The position numbers and the translations under genes were made by a program. Positions 5,501 through 7,385 of a stretch of DNA of 7,385 bases are shown here, piece after piece. The DNA is taken from the NCBI GenBank assembly GCA_023253575.1, contig JALRGB010000273.1, positions 1-7,385 of the forward strand. The letters are read 5' to 3'. The stretch is from Verrucomicrobiales bacterium. Its GTDB lineage: Bacteria > Verrucomicrobiota > Verrucomicrobiia > Verrucomicrobiales > V1-33. Numbering within the stretch: position 1 is the stretch's first letter; the number at the start of each line of letters is the position of its first letter. Under the pieces are notes generated by a model. The model had not been told where the DNA came from and did not search any database. It saw only the letters and a program-made list of their open reading frames with translations.

Positions 5501-7385
5501 AAGCGCCGGAAATCGCGACGGATCATCCAACACAAAAGCCCGCCGAAAAAAGGACCCCGTCCACTTGGCCGAGGAGGACGGCCCAAAGGGAAGCGTCGTG
5601 GCCTGCCCGCTTTCGTTACCATACCCCAACACTCCAGCCCCTTCCTCCCAAGAAGCATCGTCAAAAGCCATCGCGTTCCACCCGGTCGGCGGGTTCTTCC
5701 CCTGCGCAAACCACTTCCACGTCGCCCGCTTCGCCACCAGCGGCGTCACCGTCTCCTGCGGGCCGCTCGATGCCACAAAATCCACCCCCTCCACGCTCGG
5801 CCCCACCCGCAATGGATTCGTGTGAAAGGGCATGACACAATTTAAGGTGTCAGCCAACGTCTCGCGCGCCGTCACCGTCCACGCCCCCGCGCTCACATTC
5901 GTCAAAACATACGATCCTGCCGAATCCGTCGTCGCCAGCCGTCGCTCCGACCCATTCGCCGCCACCACCTGCAACCCAGCCACCGGTCGCTGCCGCACAT
6001 CCAAGACCCGCCCCGCAATACGGAAAAATGACGAGGTCTCGACCCGCACCATGACCGATGACCGAAAGGTGCCACCTCGCATGTCGCTCACCGTGCACTG
6101 CACCCGGTAATCACCGGCCGCACTAAAACGATGCGTCTGCTCAGGCGCATTATCTGTACTCACCCCACCATCCCCAAAATCCCACGCATACGCCAACTCA
6201 TCACCATCAGGATCCGTCGCCGCCACCGCCAATACCACCGGCGTGCCCGCAGGCGCCGCCACCGTATTGGCCGTCACCTCCGCCACCGGCGGACGGTTCC
6301 CCGCCGCAGTTCCTAACGTCACCCGCACATCCATCGACTCGGGAAACGTGCCGCCCAGGCCCAGCGGCGTCAGATGCACGCCGACCCCGTTATTCGCCCC
6401 CGGATCACTGAACGTCCGCCCCACCGTCAACGTGGTGCCACTCACCCCAGGCAACACATCAAGAAGATAGTTTTCATTACCATCCGGATTGCCCCACTGG
6501 AGAAAAACGCCGTTGGCCAAAAGCGGATCATTCAGACCATCACGAAATTCTACCCAATAGTCGCGCGCATCTTTGCGCACACGCAACACTCGTCGCCCAC
6601 GGCTCTGCGCCGCATCACTCGTCGTCAAACGATACACCCCGCTCGTCGTGATGCGCGCCGCATCCGCATCCGGAATCCAGTCGAGATAGTTCTTGTACCC
6701 GCCCGTAAAATGCTTCTCGCCCGGGATCGACTCAAAGACTTCTCCCATCGGATCATAACGGTTTCCATACTCCACCAACGTGCCCGGACCAATGATGGAT
6801 TTGTCATCGGTCTCCCACCGGTGCGCATGAGGCAGCCCCAGATTATGACCATACTCATGCGTCGTCACATGCTTGCCAAAATACCCGTTGGCCATGTGAA
6901 ACCCTTGCGCCCCCACATACGCCAGTCCCGCATACCCCGCCGCCGGCCGACCTTTGGTGAAGACTCCATCATAATCAAATTTCGATAGATCAATGCCCGC
7001 CGCCGCCGCCTTCGCCCGCGCCTCAGGATACAGCCGCGACAACCCTTCGTTGTCGTAACTCGACGAATTCATCCCCATCCGCAATACCGGCGTGACCGCT
7101 GAACCACCCGGGCCAATCGGCGCAATCCCATGCAATCCATACGACATCAACAACGCATAATTGCGCATGTCCCCCAATAACGTCTGCGCCTCCGCCAACG
7201 GTATCGTCGCCTGCTCGCCCGGAAAATCCGGGAAATCCACCCTCAGAAAAAGTAGCCGCTTGTATCCCTCGGTCCGCGCTGATTCCGCCACCGGCAGCCC
7301 CGCCGCCGCCACCGTCCCAGACGCCGGCGCCGTCGCCTTCGAACCCGCGGCTTCCACCCCATCCCCGGCCAAAGATTCCTCCTCC
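2567..7385 (-). CDS. Giant secreted M11-like metalloprotease with PKD, CarboxypepD_reg-like, jelly-roll and Ig-like modules (5' end beyond window)
   Basis: About 1,605 residues are visible, ending at TAA 2567-2569. The frame is open to the right edge, so the true start and an expected signal peptide lie outside; residue numbers here count from a TTG codon at 7372. Residues ~35-355 are a metzincin-type protease: HEYGHNLGLPH (172-182, the HExxHxxGxxH zinc site) and YGNRYDPMG (202-210, the Met-turn), closest in style to gametolysin-like M11 peptidases. Residues ~361-446 are a PKD domain (ATDPDGDELAYAWDFGDGG). Residues ~449-535 resemble CarboxypepD_reg (GRVLDVRQRPVAGLQVVA, then SAGSYVLTNVSAG). 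Four jelly-roll-like modules follow at 548-714, 822-984, 1087-1250 and 1355-1508, separated by three Ig-like linkers (e.g. AKVVFYGDGAVLGEDDTAPF). The C-terminus (~1510-1601) contains RLYVIERSDDLKTWLPEAYE and ends YYRARWLSTLP. Likely an extracellular protein-degrading enzyme with binding or spacer modules; substrate unknown. It precedes the UGA-containing gene by 5 nt. Confidence 0.9.
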   Translation of the reverse strand, partial: EEESLAGDGVEAAGSKATAPASGTVAAAGLPVAESARTEGYKRLLFLRVDFPDFPGEQATIPLAEAQTLLGDMRNYALLMSYGLHGIAPIGPGGSAVTPVLRMGMNSSSYDNEGLSRLYPEARAKAAAAGIDLSKFDYDGVFTKGRPAAGYAGLAYVGAQGFHMANGYFGKHVTTHEYGHNLGLPHAHRWETDDKSIIGPGTLVEYGNRYDPMGEVFESIPGEKHFTGGYKNYLDWIPDADAARITTSGVYRLTTSDAAQSRGRRVLRVRKDARDYWVEFRDGLNDPLLANGVFLQWGNPDGNENYLLDVLPGVSGTTLTVGRTFSDPGANNGVGVHLTPLGLGGTFPESMDVRVTLGTAAGNRPPVAEVTANTVAAPAGTPVVLAVAATDPDGDELAYAWDFGDGGVSTDNAPEQTHRFSAAGDYRVQCTVSDMRGGTFRSSVMVRVETSSFFRIAGRVLDVRQRPVAGLQVVAANGSERRLATTDSAGSYVLTNVSAGAWTVTARETLADTLNCVMPFHTNPLRVGPSVEGVDFVASSGPQETVTPLVAKRATWKWFAQGKNPPTGWNAMAFDDASWEEGAGVLGYGNESGQATTLPFGPSSSAKWTGSFFRRAFVLDDPSRFPALRLEVLRDDGVVVYLNGHEIFRDNLPTGPVAYATQAGDAIEPDDYLVRTLDVASALPRGLLVAGTNYLTASVHQAGATSSDLAFDAALSGVAPLAGVGDAVVYLTTPLPGATASSLESIVSLRAVARAKNDTVAKVVFYGDGAVLGEDDTAPFQWDWAVPAAGPHTAHAVAFWTGGGTEASVPVAFTVEPPLSTLVAAQAVWKYRAVNSAAPAGWTQLEFDDTSWAAGPAPLGFGDGDEATIIPSGTPTSRPLTSYFRHVFVVDDPAAVSGLVARLVRDDGALVWLNGVEVIRSNLPATGTIGYSVLATGAGPSAIDNAEYSFPLDAGMLVSGPNVLAVEVHQSDATSSDLSFQLALEARLSGPRPRGLSLQAPSVVAAPQPVVLRADGVAGGGLGLARVQFRADGVVLGEDLAAPFEFMWPSPPVGGYALTAVAWDTAGGVLTSGVENLRVDPPPTGVALVSFGESWRYLDEGTAPAASWRARTGFDDSGWAQGPGRLGYGGDGEATVVGYGSQTSARHITTWLRKKFAVGDPSGWGALRLRLVRDDGVVVSLNGTEVFRSNLPDGVVTPTTLATTEIAGAAEAAVVEARLPLELLVAGENVLAVELHQAGPASSDLGFDLELIALGSVADEFYFASPAASQSVSAAVDLPLSVWVAPELGVTRVEYFAGPASLGDSDEAPYFPLTWTTPVLGTFELTARAVAADGRIMTAGPLTLTVEEPRVSALHVPAGSVWKYWDTGTLPAASWNRADYVDTTWKSGAARLGFGADREVTAIQSGHMTYYFRKTFSISSLASVGEVGMRFQRDDGVVVYLNGVEVFRDNMPAGLVGPTTPATTEVTDEQAWWRRVLPASGFQVGQNLLAVEVHQRRVTSSDVGWDAEVSSRGVNLLAVANSAPSAAPFPEFSVLAGPGGVVDGWQFGFDETSGRLYVIERSDDLKTWLPEAYEFARDGRVEVRLPAGPPVMRAYYRARWLSTLP
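2849..5731 (-). repeat. Four tandem jelly-roll plus Ig-like coding modules, about 268 residues per period
   Basis: Inside the protease gene, four related modules occupy about 5231-5731, 4421-4909, 3623-4114 and 2849-3310. Each carries the same landmarks in order: a W-K/R-Y/W opening, an FDD..W-like segment (FDDASW, FDDTSW, FDDSGW, YVDTTW), G.LG.G, a YFR/FFR/WLR beta strand, RDDG..V.LNG (RDDGVVVYLNG, RDDGALVWLNG, RDDGVVVSLNG, RDDGVVVYLNG), NLP or NMP, and VHQ or LHQ followed by SSD. Starts are spaced 274, 265 and 268 residues apart because an Ig-like linker separates neighbours. At DNA level the most repeated block is the one encoding RDDG..V, near 3071, 3851, 4660 and 5470 on the plus strand. 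The fourth copy is the most diverged (YVD for FDD, no DDP after the YFRKTF strand). This is an internal duplication series, not a mobile element. Confidence 0.85.

Noticed and set aside
7370..7385. TTG at 7372 preceded by GGAGGAGG as the true start of the protease gene
   Set aside because: The purine run resembles a ribosome binding site, but the frame stays open to the window edge and the sequence after TTG has no signal peptide, which such a secreted protein should have. Upstream sequence could overturn this.

Overview
The window looks like chromosomal DNA of a GC-rich bacterium, most plausibly Verrucomicrobia or a relative. This rests on protein style: a giant secreted protein built from RDDG...LNG jelly-roll modules and ending in a 'YVIERSDDLKTW' type tail, a LamG remnant, and a secreted thioredoxin-like protein of a kind I associate with that group. 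No taxonomic marker is present, so the placement is an inference.

Layout from left to right. Positions 1-480 (minus) hold the N-terminal part of a TrmN6/YfiC-like N6-adenine methyltransferase, cut by the left edge. Positions 571-801 (minus) hold the C-terminal part of a LamG-type domain with stop codons just upstream, so a gene remnant. Positions 869-1963 (plus) hold an AlkC-type DNA alkylation repair glycosylase with a C-terminal Ig-like domain. Positions 1986-2516 (minus; possible start at 2561) hold a small exported thioredoxin-like protein whose frame is interrupted once, by UGA at 2271-2273, exactly at its apparent redox motif. Positions 2567-7385 (minus) hold a giant secreted M11-like metalloprotease with PKD, CarboxypepD_reg-like, jelly-roll and Ig-like modules, cut at its N-terminus by the right edge.

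The most notable item is the gene at 1986-2516. The reading frame continues on both sides of the UGA without a shift. The UGA falls in a GHPLGCT-U-NNG context, giving a CxU motif where a thioredoxin-like fold would have its redox cysteines. A stem-loop fitting the bacterial SECIS description starts a few bases downstream. The simplest reading is an exported selenoprotein that automated annotation would split in two. No selA, selB, selC or selD gene is in the window, so the recoding cannot be confirmed here.

The protease and the candidate selenoprotein are 5 nt apart on the same strand and may be co-transcribed; both products appear to be exported. The alkC gene converges on them with only 22 nt between stop codons. 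No gene-free stretch exceeds 300 bases. I saw no tRNA, rRNA, CRISPR array, insertion sequence or convincing terminator.
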